Assembly: GCA_963752965.1 (NCBI GenBank)
Contig: CAVWAJ010000010.1
Location: 372,001-436,000 of the forward strand
Direction of reading: 5' to 3'
DNA length: 64,000 nt
From: QHXW01 sp963752965
GTDB lineage: Bacteria; Acidobacteriota; Terriglobia; Bryobacterales; Bryobacteraceae
A program made the translations under genes and the position numbers. This document shows, piece by piece, positions 45,429-54,282 of the stretch. A model generated the notes under the pieces. It had not been told where the DNA came from, did no database searches, and saw only the letters and a program-made list of their open reading frames with translations. The number at the start of each line of letters is the position of its first letter. Position 1 is the first letter of the stretch.

Positions 45429-47009
45429 ATGCCCGTGCTGGCTGACGCCGCCGATGTGTTGAGCGATCAGCTACGTCTCCACCTGGAGCGCCTCTCGGTG
45501 GTCCTCACCCCGCACGCCCGCGAACTCGACACGCAGTTTCGCCGGCGTCTGCGCAAAGCCCGGTTCGACGTCCGCCAGATCAAAGCGCTGTGCGACATCA
45601 CGCCCGGCGCGGCGGCCCGTATTTTCGCGGCGGGCGGTCCCGCGCACACCTTCTTTGAGCTGGTTGAGTACAGCGGCCGGCGCCTGGCCAAGTTGAACGT
45701 GCCCCCGGCCAGCATCCTGCGCGCGCTCCGCGAGTACGATCGCGTTCTCGATCCCGTTCTGGTCCTTTCTTATCCGGAGGAATACAGGAATTTCCGCTGG
45801 GCGCGCCAGCAACTGCAGTTCTGCGTCATCCTGACGCTCAACAACGCGTATTATCAGGTGCGCGAGGCCGAAACGCAGGCCTTCTACGACCTGTTTCGCG
45901 CCGAGCTGCAAGCCGAGAATCTGGAGGATCTGCTGCGGCGGTTTCTGCAAACCCTCCGTAAGTTTTGTCACGCCGAAGATGGGCGCATGCTGCTGTTCGA
46001 CGCCGGCCGGACGCCTGGTCCCCGGCTCCTCAGCCGGCTCGCGAAACCGCAGCTTGTGCCCTGCGGCAAGCAGGCGGACGCGCTGATTCTCGATCCTGAA
46101 CTGCGCGCACGCTATCCATGGTTCTGGTCCGTGCCGCTGGCCGACAACGGGCGCGTCGCCGGAGTCCTGCAACTCGCGTTTTCAAGCGAATATCCATGGC
46201 TGCCGCGCGAGCTTGAGTTGCTGGATACTGCCGCCGAGCGCTGCCTCCGCGTGGCTGAAAAAGCGCGTCTGCTGGAAGACCTGGCACAACGCGAACGCCA
46301 GGTGCGGCAACTCGGCGAGCACATGATGCAGATCGAAGAGGAAGAGCGCCGCCGCATCAGCCGCGAGTTGCACGATGAAGCCGGACAGTCGCTGTTGTGC
46401 ATCCGGCTGAAGCTCGAACTGCTGGGCAAGACCGCCCCCCCGGCACTGCGCGCGCCGCTCGACGAAACTCGCGAGCTGACCGAGCGCACCATCACCGAGA
46501 TCCGGCGTATCATCGGCGCCTTGAGCCCGGCGGTACTGGAACAGCTCGGACTCGCTCCTGCGCTGCGGCAGCTCGCCACACGCTTCCGTGATGTTTTTCC
46601 GGGCGAGTTGCGCTTGCATTTCCCTCGGCGCCTGGGCGCCATACCCCGCGAGATCGAAGTCGCCACCTTCCGCCTGGTCCAGGAATGTTTCCACAATATT
46701 GCCAAGCATTCCCGGGCGTCTACCGTAAACCTTTCCCTGCATTCCTCCGATGGATTACTGAGGCTGAACGTCGAGGATAATGGCGTCGGTTTCGAGGTAA
46801 AGGCGGCGTTAGAAAAACAGAGCTCCTTCGGCCTGGCCGGCATGCGGGAGCGAGTGGCGCTGCTTGGTGGGAATTTGGAGATTGTCAGCCGCCCTCGGCG
46901 TGGCACCAGAGTTTCGGCGGAGATTCCCATCGCGAAGTCAAGTCAGAAAGGACCCGTCGCGAGAGCGCAGATTGAGTATGGGCAGAATTCGAGTTTATCT
47001 AACGGATGA
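45429..47009 (+). CDS. NarL-type sensor histidine kinase with GAF-like sensor
   Basis: 526 residues from the ATG at 45429 (an in-frame TTG at 45411 is less likely). The N-terminal 160 residues are helical (a sensor of unknown type with RKARFDVRQIKALCDI), followed by a GAF-like domain (MLLFDAGRTPGPRLLS, VPLADNGRVAGVLQLAFSSE), then a coiled-coil helix and HisKA_3: RRRISRELHDEAGQSL with H315 as the phosphorylated His. HATPase N-box is EVATFRLVQECFHNIAKHS, G1 VEDNGVGFEV and G2 FGLAGMRERVALLGG. No membrane segment, so a cytoplasmic signal is likely. It overlaps its response regulator by 32 bases. Confidence 0.93.
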   Translation: MPVLADAADVLSDQLRLHLERLSVVLTPHARELDTQFRRRLRKARFDVRQIKALCDITPGAAARIFAAGGPAHTFFELVEYSGRRLAKLNVPPASILRALREYDRVLDPVLVLSYPEEYRNFRWARQQLQFCVILTLNNAYYQVREAETQAFYDLFRAELQAENLEDLLRRFLQTLRKFCHAEDGRMLLFDAGRTPGPRLLSRLAKPQLVPCGKQADALILDPELRARYPWFWSVPLADNGRVAGVLQLAFSSEYPWLPRELELLDTAAERCLRVAEKARLLEDLAQRERQVRQLGEHMMQIEEEERRRISRELHDEAGQSLLCIRLKLELLGKTAPPALRAPLDETRELTERTITEIRRIIGALSPAVLEQLGLAPALRQLATRFRDVFPGELRLHFPRRLGAIPREIEVATFRLVQECFHNIAKHSRASTVNLSLHSSDGLLRLNVEDNGVGFEVKAALEKQSSFGLAGMRERVALLGGNLEIVSRPRRGTRVSAEIPIAKSSQKGPVARAQIEYGQNSSLSNG

Positions 47010-47643
47010 TCACACGCTGTTTCGCCAGGGCATCAAGACCTTAGTTGGTTCCGATCCTGACATGGAAGTCGTAGGCGAGGCTTCGAATGCCATTGATGCC
47101 ATCGCCCAGGCCGCTGAATTGAAGCCCGACGTGGTGCTGATGGACATCGGCATGGCCGGCCTGAGCAGCTTCGAAGCCACACGCCAGATCCGCAAGGACC
47201 GTCCCGAAACCCACGTTCTCTTTCTGACCATGTACGATGACGAAGACTATCTCGTCGAGAGCATGGAATCCGGTGCCTCCGGCTACGTCCTCAAAGACAG
47301 CCCTGCGCCGCAACTGCTCAACGCCATCCGCGACGTCCATCGTGGCGGCAGTTTTCTCAGCCCGCGCATGCTTTCACAGTTGGTGGATGATTTCCGCTCC
47401 CGCGTGAAGTCCACCCAGCGCCTCCCCCGGTTTGCCACGCTCACGCAGCGGGAAAAAGAAGTGCTGAAAATGCTCGCCGAAGGCAATTCGGTCAAAGAGA
47501 TCGCCTGCACTCTCAACTTGAGCGTAAAGACCATCGAAGCGCATAAGTTCAATCTTATGCGTAAGTTGGACATCCACAACAAAGCCCAGCTCGTACAGTA
47601 CGCGGTCCAGAAAAAGGTCATCAAGATCCCGATCGCCGGCTAA
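46978..47643 (+). CDS. NarL/FixJ-family response regulator
   Basis: 221 residues. Receiver domain with acidic pair D10/D11, phospho-acceptor D56 in VVLMDIGMAG, and the switch Thr and Lys (FLTMYDD, YVLKDS). The C-terminal LuxR-type helix-turn-helix is LTQREKEVLKMLAEGNSVKEIA followed by LSVKTIEAHKFNLMRKLDIHNKAQ. Start ATG 46978 lies inside the kinase gene, so the pair is coupled. Target genes unknown. Confidence 0.95.
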   Translation: MGRIRVYLTDDHTLFRQGIKTLVGSDPDMEVVGEASNAIDAIAQAAELKPDVVLMDIGMAGLSSFEATRQIRKDRPETHVLFLTMYDDEDYLVESMESGASGYVLKDSPAPQLLNAIRDVHRGGSFLSPRMLSQLVDDFRSRVKSTQRLPRFATLTQREKEVLKMLAEGNSVKEIACTLNLSVKTIEAHKFNLMRKLDIHNKAQLVQYAVQKKVIKIPIAG

Positions 47644-47688
47644 TCGCTGTTCTGCGCATTTTTCTCTTGGCAGACCGTGCAAGTTTGA

Positions 47689-47726
47689 TGGCGGCTGAAG
47701 CCGCCAGCGGCACGCTGAAGACGTGC
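47689..47726 (+). repeat. Two adjacent palindromes (REP-like element)
   Basis: Hairpin 1: TGGCGGC (47689-47695) TGAA GCCGCCA (47700-47706), perfect 7 bp with a tetraloop. Hairpin 2: GCACG (47710-47714) / CGTGC (47722-47726). Both loops carry CTGAAG or TGAAG. Paired palindromes of this kind are commonly dispersed through genomes; only one copy is visible here. Confidence 0.45.
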
Positions 47727-47760
47727 ACCACCTCGCCGGTACCGCTGATAGAATCTGTAC

Positions 47761-48663
47761 ATGACTCGTCGGGCCTTTGTTGGCGCGGCTGCTGCGACGC
47801 TTGCTGCCTCATCGGGTAAGCCGATCCGGCTTGGCGGCCCCATCTTTCTGAAGAGCGACGACCCGCGCGAGCTGGCGCGCGAGCACCGGCGGCTGGGGTA
47901 TAGCGCGGCGTACTGTCCGGAGGCGAAGGCCGTGGACACGGCACGGGCGCGTGAGATCGAGAAAGCATTTGCCGCAGAAAATGTCGTCATCGCGGAGGTG
48001 GGGGCGTGGGTCAACATGCTCGACCCCGACGCGGAGAAGCGCGCCAGGAATCTGCATTACGTTGCGGAGCGGCTGGCGCTGGCGGAGGCCGTGGGAGCGC
48101 GCTGCTGTCCGGATATCGCGGGTTCGTACAATCCAAAGGTTTGGTACGGACCGCATCCCAAGAATCTCTCGCAGGAGTTTTTCGACGCCACGGTGGAGAA
48201 CTGCCGGCGCTTGATCGACGAGGTCAAGCCGAAGCGCACCAAGTTCACCATTGAGATGATGGGCTGGAACCTGCCGGACTCGCCGGACTCGTATTTGAAG
48301 TTAGTGCGAGCGGTGGACCGGCCGGCGTTCGCGGTTCACATGGACGTATGCAACGGCGTCAACAGCCCCGAGAAGTTTTATCGCAATCGCGAGTTCATTT
48401 CCGAGTGTTTTCGCAAGCTGGGGCCGTGGATTGCGTCGTGCCACGCCAAGGATCTGCAATGGATCCCGGAGATGAACGTGCATTTTGTGGAAGTGATTCC
48501 AGGCCGCGGCGAGATGGACTACCGGACCTATCTCAGCGAGATTTCGCGGCTGCCCGTGGATGCGCCGCTGATGCTGGAGCACCTGAAAACGGCCGAGGAA
48601 TACGACGAAGGCAAGCGTTACATCATGAAAGTAGCGAATGAAGCAGGACTGAGTTTGGCTTGA
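47761..48663 (+). CDS. Tat-exported sugar phosphate isomerase/epimerase-like TIM barrel
   Basis: 300 residues with a twin-arginine-like start (TRRAFVGAAAATLAAS). The TIM-barrel (xylose isomerase-like) body shows the usual metal-binding pattern: a middle EMMGWN with Glu, AVHMDVCN with His/Asp, SCHAKDL with His/Asp, and VIPGRGEMDYRTYL near the end. Members interconvert sugars, hydroxypyruvate or inositol-type substrates; the export signal suggests a periplasmic form. The next gene, four bases later, is a paralog-like second barrel. Confidence 0.85.
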   Translation: MTRRAFVGAAAATLAASSGKPIRLGGPIFLKSDDPRELAREHRRLGYSAAYCPEAKAVDTARAREIEKAFAAENVVIAEVGAWVNMLDPDAEKRARNLHYVAERLALAEAVGARCCPDIAGSYNPKVWYGPHPKNLSQEFFDATVENCRRLIDEVKPKRTKFTIEMMGWNLPDSPDSYLKLVRAVDRPAFAVHMDVCNGVNSPEKFYRNREFISECFRKLGPWIASCHAKDLQWIPEMNVHFVEVIPGRGEMDYRTYLSEISRLPVDAPLMLEHLKTAEEYDEGKRYIMKVANEAGLSLA

Positions 48664-48673
48664 AAGGATGGAG

Positions 48674-49540
48674 ATGAACCGACGAACGTTTTTGGCTGCG
48701 AGCGCAGCGACAGCATGGATGGGGCGGGGGTTGAACGCGGCGGGCGCGCGGCTGCCCATTAAGAAAGCCGTAGAGTTCGAGATGCTTCCCAAGACCGCGA
48801 GTATTGCCGACCGCCTGCAAATGGCGCGTGACGCGGGCTTCGAAGAGATCGAGTGCCCGACGATGCCGGATCAACATGAGGCTGAGGAAGTGAAGAAGGC
48901 CGCGGAGAAGACGGGGCTGCGCATCCATGGGGTGATGAACATGGCGCACTGGGACTACCCGCTCTCGTCGCCTGATCCCGCGGTGGTGGCGAAGAGCGTG
49001 GAGGGCATGAAGACCAGCCTGCATAACGCGCATTTCTGGGGCGCGGAGACGGTGCTGCTGGTGCCGGCGGTGGTGAACGAACAGACGACGTATCGCGATG
49101 CCTGGACGAGGTCGCAGGAGCAGATCCGGAAGCTGATTCCGATGGCCCAGGAACTGAAGGTAATTATCGCTATCGAAGAGGTTTGGAACAAATTTCTGCT
49201 GAGTCCGCTCGAAATGGCGCGTTACGTCGATGAATTCAAGAGCCCGTGGATCCGCTCCTATTTCGATGTCGGCAACGTGGTGTTCTACGGATATCCGCAA
49301 GACTGGATTCGCACGCTAGGAAAACGCATCGTCAAGCTGCACATTAAAGATTTCAAGTATGAGAACGAAATGACGAAGTGGATGCCGCTGCGGGAAGGTG
49401 CGATCAACTGGCCGGAAGTGTACAAGGCGCTGGGCGAGATAGGGTACAAGGGCACGGCGACGGTGGAGCTGGACGGCGGAGACGAAGCCTACCTGCGCGA
49501 AGTGAACCGGCGGTTCGATCTGATTCTGACCGGAGCATAG
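48674..49540 (+). CDS. Tat-exported sugar phosphate isomerase/epimerase-like TIM barrel
   Basis: 288 residues from the ATG at 48674, preceded at a fair distance by AAAGGA; an ATG at 48668 would sit on that site. It opens with the typical NRRTFLAASAATAWMGRG signal. The barrel includes EEIECPTMPDQH, the metal ligands Glu in IIAIEEVWN, Asp in SYFDVGNVV, His in KLHIKDF, Glu in ATVELDGGD near the end. It and the previous gene may act on the same pathway (uptake or oxidation of a sugar derivative), but no transporter or dehydrogenase lies beside them. Confidence 0.85.
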   Translation: MNRRTFLAASAATAWMGRGLNAAGARLPIKKAVEFEMLPKTASIADRLQMARDAGFEEIECPTMPDQHEAEEVKKAAEKTGLRIHGVMNMAHWDYPLSSPDPAVVAKSVEGMKTSLHNAHFWGAETVLLVPAVVNEQTTYRDAWTRSQEQIRKLIPMAQELKVIIAIEEVWNKFLLSPLEMARYVDEFKSPWIRSYFDVGNVVFYGYPQDWIRTLGKRIVKLHIKDFKYENEMTKWMPLREGAINWPEVYKALGEIGYKGTATVELDGGDEAYLREVNRRFDLILTGA

Positions 49541-49552
49541 GAGGCTGTTGGC

Positions 49553-51271
49553 ATGGCCAAGTTTCTGATCGGTGTATTGGTCGGCGTGATCCTGACGGGT
49601 CTCGTGCTCGTCATCGGCGTTTTTGCGATCGCGCGCATGCGGGAAAAGCCACCGTCGATTGCAGACGGCTCGACGCTGGTGCTGGAGCTGGAGGGGGAAA
49701 TTCCGGAGAAAGCGCCGGTCGAGTTTCCGATTCCTTTTCTGGAGCAGCGGACGCCGCCGACCGTAGCCGACATTTGGGCCACGCTGCGCAAAGCCGCGGC
49801 GGACAACCGGATCAAGGCGATTGTGTTCGAGCCTCGCGATCTGGCGGTGGGCTGGGGCAAGCTCGAAGAGATGCGGGGAGACCTCGAGAATTTCCGGAAA
49901 TCGGGCAAGCCCATCTACGCGTACCTCAAGACGCCGGGCGCCCGGGAATACTATCTGGCGACGGCTGCCACGCGCATCTACATGGACCCCGAGGATGAGC
50001 TCAACCTCAAGGGCATGCGGTTCGAGCTCACGTATTTCAAGAAGACAGCCGACAAGCTGGGCGTGCAGGTCGAGATCGAGCACGCCGGCAAGTACAAAGA
50101 CTTCGGCGACATGTTCACGCGGACATCGATGAGCCCGGAAACCAAGGAAGTGCTCACCAGCATCATCGACGATCTGTACGGCAACTTGGTGCGGCGCATT
50201 GCGGAGGGGCGGAAGAAGACGCCGGACCAGATTCGGGCCACCATCGACCAGGGCCCGTTCCTTTCGCCGCACGCCCAAGAGCAGGGGCTGATTGATGGCT
50301 TGCTTTACGAAGACCAGATGTATGACGAGGTCAAGGCCAAGCTCAACGATGGCGATCTCAAGAAGGTGGCGCTGCGGGATTATCTGCGCGTGCCGGCGCC
50401 CGGTCCAGTTGGCAAGCAGCGCATTGCGCTGGTGACGGGCGAGGGCGGCATTTCGCGAGGCGGTGGCGGCTCGGACTTTTCGGGCGACAACGGGATCGAA
50501 TCGGAAGGATTCGACAAACTGCTCCGGCGCGTGGGCAACGACGATGGCGTGAAGGGTGTGATCGTGCGCATCGATTCGCCGGGCGGCGAGGTCTTCGCTT
50601 CCGACGCGATTTGGCGCGAGATGAATCTGCTCAGTAAGAAGAAGCCGCTGGTCATTTCAATGTCCGACACGGCGGCGTCAGGCGGGTACTATATCGCCAT
50701 GACGGGCGACCCGGTGGTGGCCTACCCGGGGACGTTTACGGGCTCGATTGGCGTGGTGTTCGGCAAGGCCAATCTGCACGGGCTGTATGACAAGCTGGGC
50801 GTCACCAAGGATCTGCTGACGCGCGGCCGCTATGCCGATATCGATTCGGATTACGAGCCGCTCTCGGCCGATGGGCACGCGAAGTTGCGGAGAGCCATTG
50901 ACGAGGATTACCGGAGTTTTGTGGGCAAGGTGGCCGCGGCCCGGCGCCGGAAGTTCGAGGAGATTGAGCCGCTTTCGCAGGGGCGAGTCTGGCTGGGATC
51001 GCAGGCCAAGGCCAATGGGCTGATCGATGAGTTGGGAGGGTTAGACCGGGCACTGGATTTGGTCAAGGAAAAGGCCAAAATTCCGAAAAGCGCGCGCGTC
51101 ACGCTGGTGACCTATCCACTCAAGCGGACGATTTTTGACCTGCTGTTCGGGCAAACGGCCGAGGGCGCCATGGAGTCGCGCCTGCGGGGCGTGCTGAAGG
51201 CCTGGCAGGTGCGGGTGTGGGCGCGGGGCGGGATGATGCGGCTCATGCCGTACTCGATTAACGTTCGCTAG
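49553..51271 (+). CDS. sppA: Signal peptide peptidase SppA (67K type)
   Basis: 572 residues in two tandem S49 halves. One N-terminal membrane helix (FLIGVLVGVILTGLVLVIGVF). The catalytic serine is S376 in SDTAASGGYYIAM and the lysine candidate is K180 in HAGKYKDFGDMF. Other features: NRIKAIVFEPRDLAVGWGKLEE, VIVRIDSPGGEVFASDAIWRE, GTFTGSIGVVFGK. The enzyme degrades leftover signal peptides in the membrane. AGGAGG ends eight bases before the ATG. It follows the TIM-barrel gene by 12 bases, possibly co-transcribed. Confidence 0.93.
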   Translation: MAKFLIGVLVGVILTGLVLVIGVFAIARMREKPPSIADGSTLVLELEGEIPEKAPVEFPIPFLEQRTPPTVADIWATLRKAAADNRIKAIVFEPRDLAVGWGKLEEMRGDLENFRKSGKPIYAYLKTPGAREYYLATAATRIYMDPEDELNLKGMRFELTYFKKTADKLGVQVEIEHAGKYKDFGDMFTRTSMSPETKEVLTSIIDDLYGNLVRRIAEGRKKTPDQIRATIDQGPFLSPHAQEQGLIDGLLYEDQMYDEVKAKLNDGDLKKVALRDYLRVPAPGPVGKQRIALVTGEGGISRGGGGSDFSGDNGIESEGFDKLLRRVGNDDGVKGVIVRIDSPGGEVFASDAIWREMNLLSKKKPLVISMSDTAASGGYYIAMTGDPVVAYPGTFTGSIGVVFGKANLHGLYDKLGVTKDLLTRGRYADIDSDYEPLSADGHAKLRRAIDEDYRSFVGKVAAARRRKFEEIEPLSQGRVWLGSQAKANGLIDELGGLDRALDLVKEKAKIPKSARVTLVTYPLKRTIFDLLFGQTAEGAMESRLRGVLKAWQVRVWARGGMMRLMPYSINVR

Positions 51272-51394
51272 CGGCAAGCTACGAAAAAAATCAAGAAAAA
51301 CGTTGCGGCTTTGCGCTGGCGTGAGTCATATTGGACACAGGCGCGGTAACTGCATGTAGAGCGCACAACATCTGGCAAGCCAGTACCAACGCCC

Positions 51395-52702
51395 GTGTCG
51401 CGCTCGGGTAAGTTAGTGCGCCCGGACGTTGCCATGGCGGAGTCGCTGCTCTTTTTTACGGAACTGTTGGGCCTGCCGGTGCTCGACGTCAAGGGCCGGC
51501 GGATTGGGCGTGTGCGCGATGCGGCATTGGTTCCGCTGGTTCATCCGGCGCGAATCGACCGGTTCCTGGTGGGCGGCGGCTGGGCGTGGCTCACCATCCG
51601 TTACGACCAGGTAGCTTCTATTTCTCTCGATGGCATCCGGCTGAAAGACGAGATCCTCACCCCGTATCATTCCGACGAATACATGCTGCGGATTGGCCGT
51701 GACCTGCTTGACCAGCAGATCATTGATGTGAACGGCCGCAAGGTGGTGCGAGTCAACGACGTTACCTTCGAGGTGCGAAGCGCAAACGGAAACGGCAATG
51801 GCGGCGGTGGACACGACTATAACTGCCTGTGGATTCTGGAGGTGGATGTGGGTGTCCGCAGCATTTTCCGGAGGCTGGTGCAGGGCGCGCTGCCCCCACT
51901 TTGGATTCGCAGACTCCAGAGCCCCATTCCACCGAATTCCATCCGATGGGACTTTTGTAACATCGTCGAGCCTGACCCGCAGCGGCGGCTGCGCCTGAAC
52001 ATTTCGCACGAAAAACTGGAGAAAATCCACCCGGCCGATCTGGCGGACATCATCGAAGAACTCGGCCAAGCGGAACGCGGAGCCATCTTTGAGAGCCTGG
52101 ACAGCGAGGTGGCCGCCGACGCGCTTTCGGAAGTCGATCCCAAAATGCAGGCTAGCATTCTGGAATCAATGGAGCCGGAAAAAGCAGCCGAGATTGTCGA
52201 GGAGATGTCGCCGGACGAAGCCGCGGACGTGCTCAGTGACATGGAGGAATCCACGTCCGAAGAGATCCTGGAAGAAATGGAAGTGGCGCCGGAGTCGGAA
52301 GTCCGCGAACTGCTGGAATTTGAGGAAGACACGGCCGGCGGCATGATGAATACCGAGTACATCACGCTGCACGACGGTGCGACCGTGGAAGATGCCATGA
52401 CTGCGCTACGCGGCAACGAGGAGCAACTCGAGAATCTGAATGTGTTGTTCTTGGTGGATTCCGAAGGGCGCCTGGCAGGCGCCGTGCCGCTCGCCCGGTT
52501 GTTCGTGGCTTCCGGAGCTACGCCGCTGCGCCAACTCGTGAGCGAAACGCTCATTTCCGCCACGGTCACGGATCACCAGGACGAAATCACCGAGCTGTTC
52601 GACAAATACAACCTGCTGGCGTTGCCAGTGGTAGATGAGGAAAAACGCATCGCTGGAGTGATCACCGCGGACGACATCATCTCCGTGTTGAGGCAAAAGT
52701 GA
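51395..52702 (+). CDS. Soluble PRC-barrel / MgtE N-terminal / CBS protein
   Basis: 435 residues from a GTG at 51395; the ATG at 51434 is an alternative. Two PRC-barrel-like units (LLGLPVLDVKGRRIGRVRDA and LLDQQIIDVNGRKVVRVNDV) are followed by an MgtE-N superhelix (about 200-310: HPADLADIIEELGQAERGAIF, DPKMQASILESMEPEKAAEIV, SPDEAADVLSDME), then a CBS pair (TAGGMMNTEYITLHDGATVEDA and ITADDIISVLRQK). MgtE's C-terminal membrane channel is missing. This is the regulatory part of a Mg2+ transporter as a separate protein. The next gene is an Nramp-type transporter, so it probably gates or senses for it. Confidence 0.9.
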   Translation: MSRSGKLVRPDVAMAESLLFFTELLGLPVLDVKGRRIGRVRDAALVPLVHPARIDRFLVGGGWAWLTIRYDQVASISLDGIRLKDEILTPYHSDEYMLRIGRDLLDQQIIDVNGRKVVRVNDVTFEVRSANGNGNGGGGHDYNCLWILEVDVGVRSIFRRLVQGALPPLWIRRLQSPIPPNSIRWDFCNIVEPDPQRRLRLNISHEKLEKIHPADLADIIEELGQAERGAIFESLDSEVAADALSEVDPKMQASILESMEPEKAAEIVEEMSPDEAADVLSDMEESTSEEILEEMEVAPESEVRELLEFEEDTAGGMMNTEYITLHDGATVEDAMTALRGNEEQLENLNVLFLVDSEGRLAGAVPLARLFVASGATPLRQLVSETLISATVTDHQDEITELFDKYNLLALPVVDEEKRIAGVITADDIISVLRQK

Positions 52703-52708
52703 TGGACG

Positions 52709-53944
52709 ATGCTGAAAACCTGGCGCACGCGAATCATGCTCTTCCTGGCCGTCCTCGGCCCGGGGTTCATCACCGCCAACGTCGATAACGACGCGGGCGG
52801 CATCTACACGTATTCGCAGGCTGGAGCGCGCTGGGGCTATCTTTCGCTCTGGACACTGATTCCCATTACCGTCGCCCTGATCCTGGTGCAGGAAATGTGC
52901 TCGCGCATGGGCGCGGTGACGGGCAAGGGGCTCTCCGACCTCATTCGCGAGGAGTTCGGGCTGCGCGTCACGTTCGTGGTGATGTCGCTGCTGGTGCTGG
53001 TCAACCTCACAAACGTGATGGCCAACTTCGCAGGGATTGCCAGCTCGCTTGAGCTCTTCCACGTCTCACGTTATTTTTCCGTGCCCATCGCCTCCGTGGC
53101 GATCTGGTTTCTGATCGTCAAAGGAAATTACAAAAGCGCGGAAAAGATCTTCCTGTTCGCGTGCGTTCTTTACGTGGCGTACATCATCTCGGGGATCATG
53201 GTGAAACCGGACTGGACCAAGGCCGCGATTTATAGTTTCAAGCCGACGCTCATGCTTGATCGCGACTATATCGAGATGCTGATCGGACTGGTCGGCACGA
53301 CCATCGCGCCGTGGATGCAGTTTTATTTGCAGGCCGCCGTCGTGGAGAAGGGAATCACGGCCAAGGAATATGTGCAGTCGCGCGTAGAGGTGATTTTCGG
53401 CTGCATCATCACCGACGTAGTGGCGTTTTTCATCATCGTGGCGTGTGCCGGCGCGATATGGTCGAACGGTCCGCGCGATATCGAGAGCGCGACGGAGGCC
53501 GCCAAGGGCTTGTTGCCGTTCGGCCAGTACGCTTACCTGCTGTTCAGCGCGGGCCTGCTGAACGCGTCGGTTTTCGCGGCGTGCATTCTGCCGCTTTCCA
53601 CCGCGTACTCGGTTTGCGAAGGGCTGGGCTTCGAATCGGGCGTCGACAAGAGCTTTGACGAAGCTCCCATTTTTTACTGGCTCTACACGCTGCTGATCGT
53701 GATTGGCGCGGCGGTGGTGCTGATTCCCGGCTTCCCGCTTGTCAAGATGATCCTGTTTTCGCAGGTCATTAATGGCGTATTATTACCTATCGTTCTCATT
53801 TTTATGATTCTGCTCGCCAACAATCAGCGCATCATGCAGGAATGGGTGAACTCGCGGTTCTATAACCTGGCATCCTGGATCACGGTGGTGGTCATGATCG
53901 GTCTCTCACTGGCGTTGGCGGGCATTAGTATTCGGAGCCTCTGA
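52709..53944 (+). CDS. Divergent Nramp-family divalent metal transporter
   Basis: 411 residues with about eleven membrane helices. The fold is Nramp (LGPGFITANVDNDAGGIYTYSQ opening), but the metal-binding motifs differ: TM1 has D26-N27-D28-A29-G30 instead of DPGN, and TM6 has GTTIAPW (196-202) instead of the methionine-containing MPH. Loss of the sulfur ligand is a feature of Nramp-related magnesium transporters. Together with the MgtE_N/CBS gene seven bases upstream, Mg2+ (or Mn2+) is more likely than Fe2+. Direct coupling of the two is inferred from position only. Confidence 0.85.
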   Translation: MLKTWRTRIMLFLAVLGPGFITANVDNDAGGIYTYSQAGARWGYLSLWTLIPITVALILVQEMCSRMGAVTGKGLSDLIREEFGLRVTFVVMSLLVLVNLTNVMANFAGIASSLELFHVSRYFSVPIASVAIWFLIVKGNYKSAEKIFLFACVLYVAYIISGIMVKPDWTKAAIYSFKPTLMLDRDYIEMLIGLVGTTIAPWMQFYLQAAVVEKGITAKEYVQSRVEVIFGCIITDVVAFFIIVACAGAIWSNGPRDIESATEAAKGLLPFGQYAYLLFSAGLLNASVFAACILPLSTAYSVCEGLGFESGVDKSFDEAPIFYWLYTLLIVIGAAVVLIPGFPLVKMILFSQVINGVLLPIVLIFMILLANNQRIMQEWVNSRFYNLASWITVVVMIGLSLALAGISIRSL

Positions 53945-53952
53945 GCAAATCC

Positions 53953-54282
53953 ATGATGGACGAACAGGATTTCAAGAAGCACGCGGATGAAACGCTCACG
54001 ATGTTGCACCGCGCGTTGATCGGCGCCGCGGACGATTACGGGTTCGACGTGGATATCAATGCCGGCGCCCTGGCGGTCGAATTCGAGGAACCGCCTGGAA
54101 AATTTGTCATCAGCCCCAATACTCCGGTGCGGCAGATCTGGGTCTCGGCGCACGCCAAAAGCTATAAGCTCGACTGGGACATCGTCGAGAACACGTTTGT
54201 GCACACGGAATCCGGCGACACGCTCAAGGAGCTGATCGAAAAGGCGATCAGTAAACAACTCAAAGAAGATGTGAATCTGTAG
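53953..54282 (+). CDS. cyaY: Frataxin / CyaY-like iron-binding protein
   Basis: 109 residues. The frataxin fold is evident: an acidic first helix (DEQDFKKHADETLTMLHRAL), then beta strands GALAVEFEEPPGKFVISPNTP, the strongly conserved VRQIWVSAHAKSYKLDW, and a last helix DTLKELIEKAISKQL. Frataxins supply or regulate iron in Fe-S cluster assembly. The gene starts 8 bases after the Nramp stop, and its own stop overlaps the next GTG by one base, so all three are probably on one transcript. Confidence 0.9.
   Translation: MMDEQDFKKHADETLTMLHRALIGAADDYGFDVDINAGALAVEFEEPPGKFVISPNTPVRQIWVSAHAKSYKLDWDIVENTFVHTESGDTLKELIEKAISKQLKEDVNL

Noticed and set aside
51272..51394. Magnesium or manganese riboswitch before the MgtE_N/Nramp genes
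   Set aside because: Short region with one tiny CTGGC/GCCAG hairpin; no M-box or yybP-ykoY core could be recognised.
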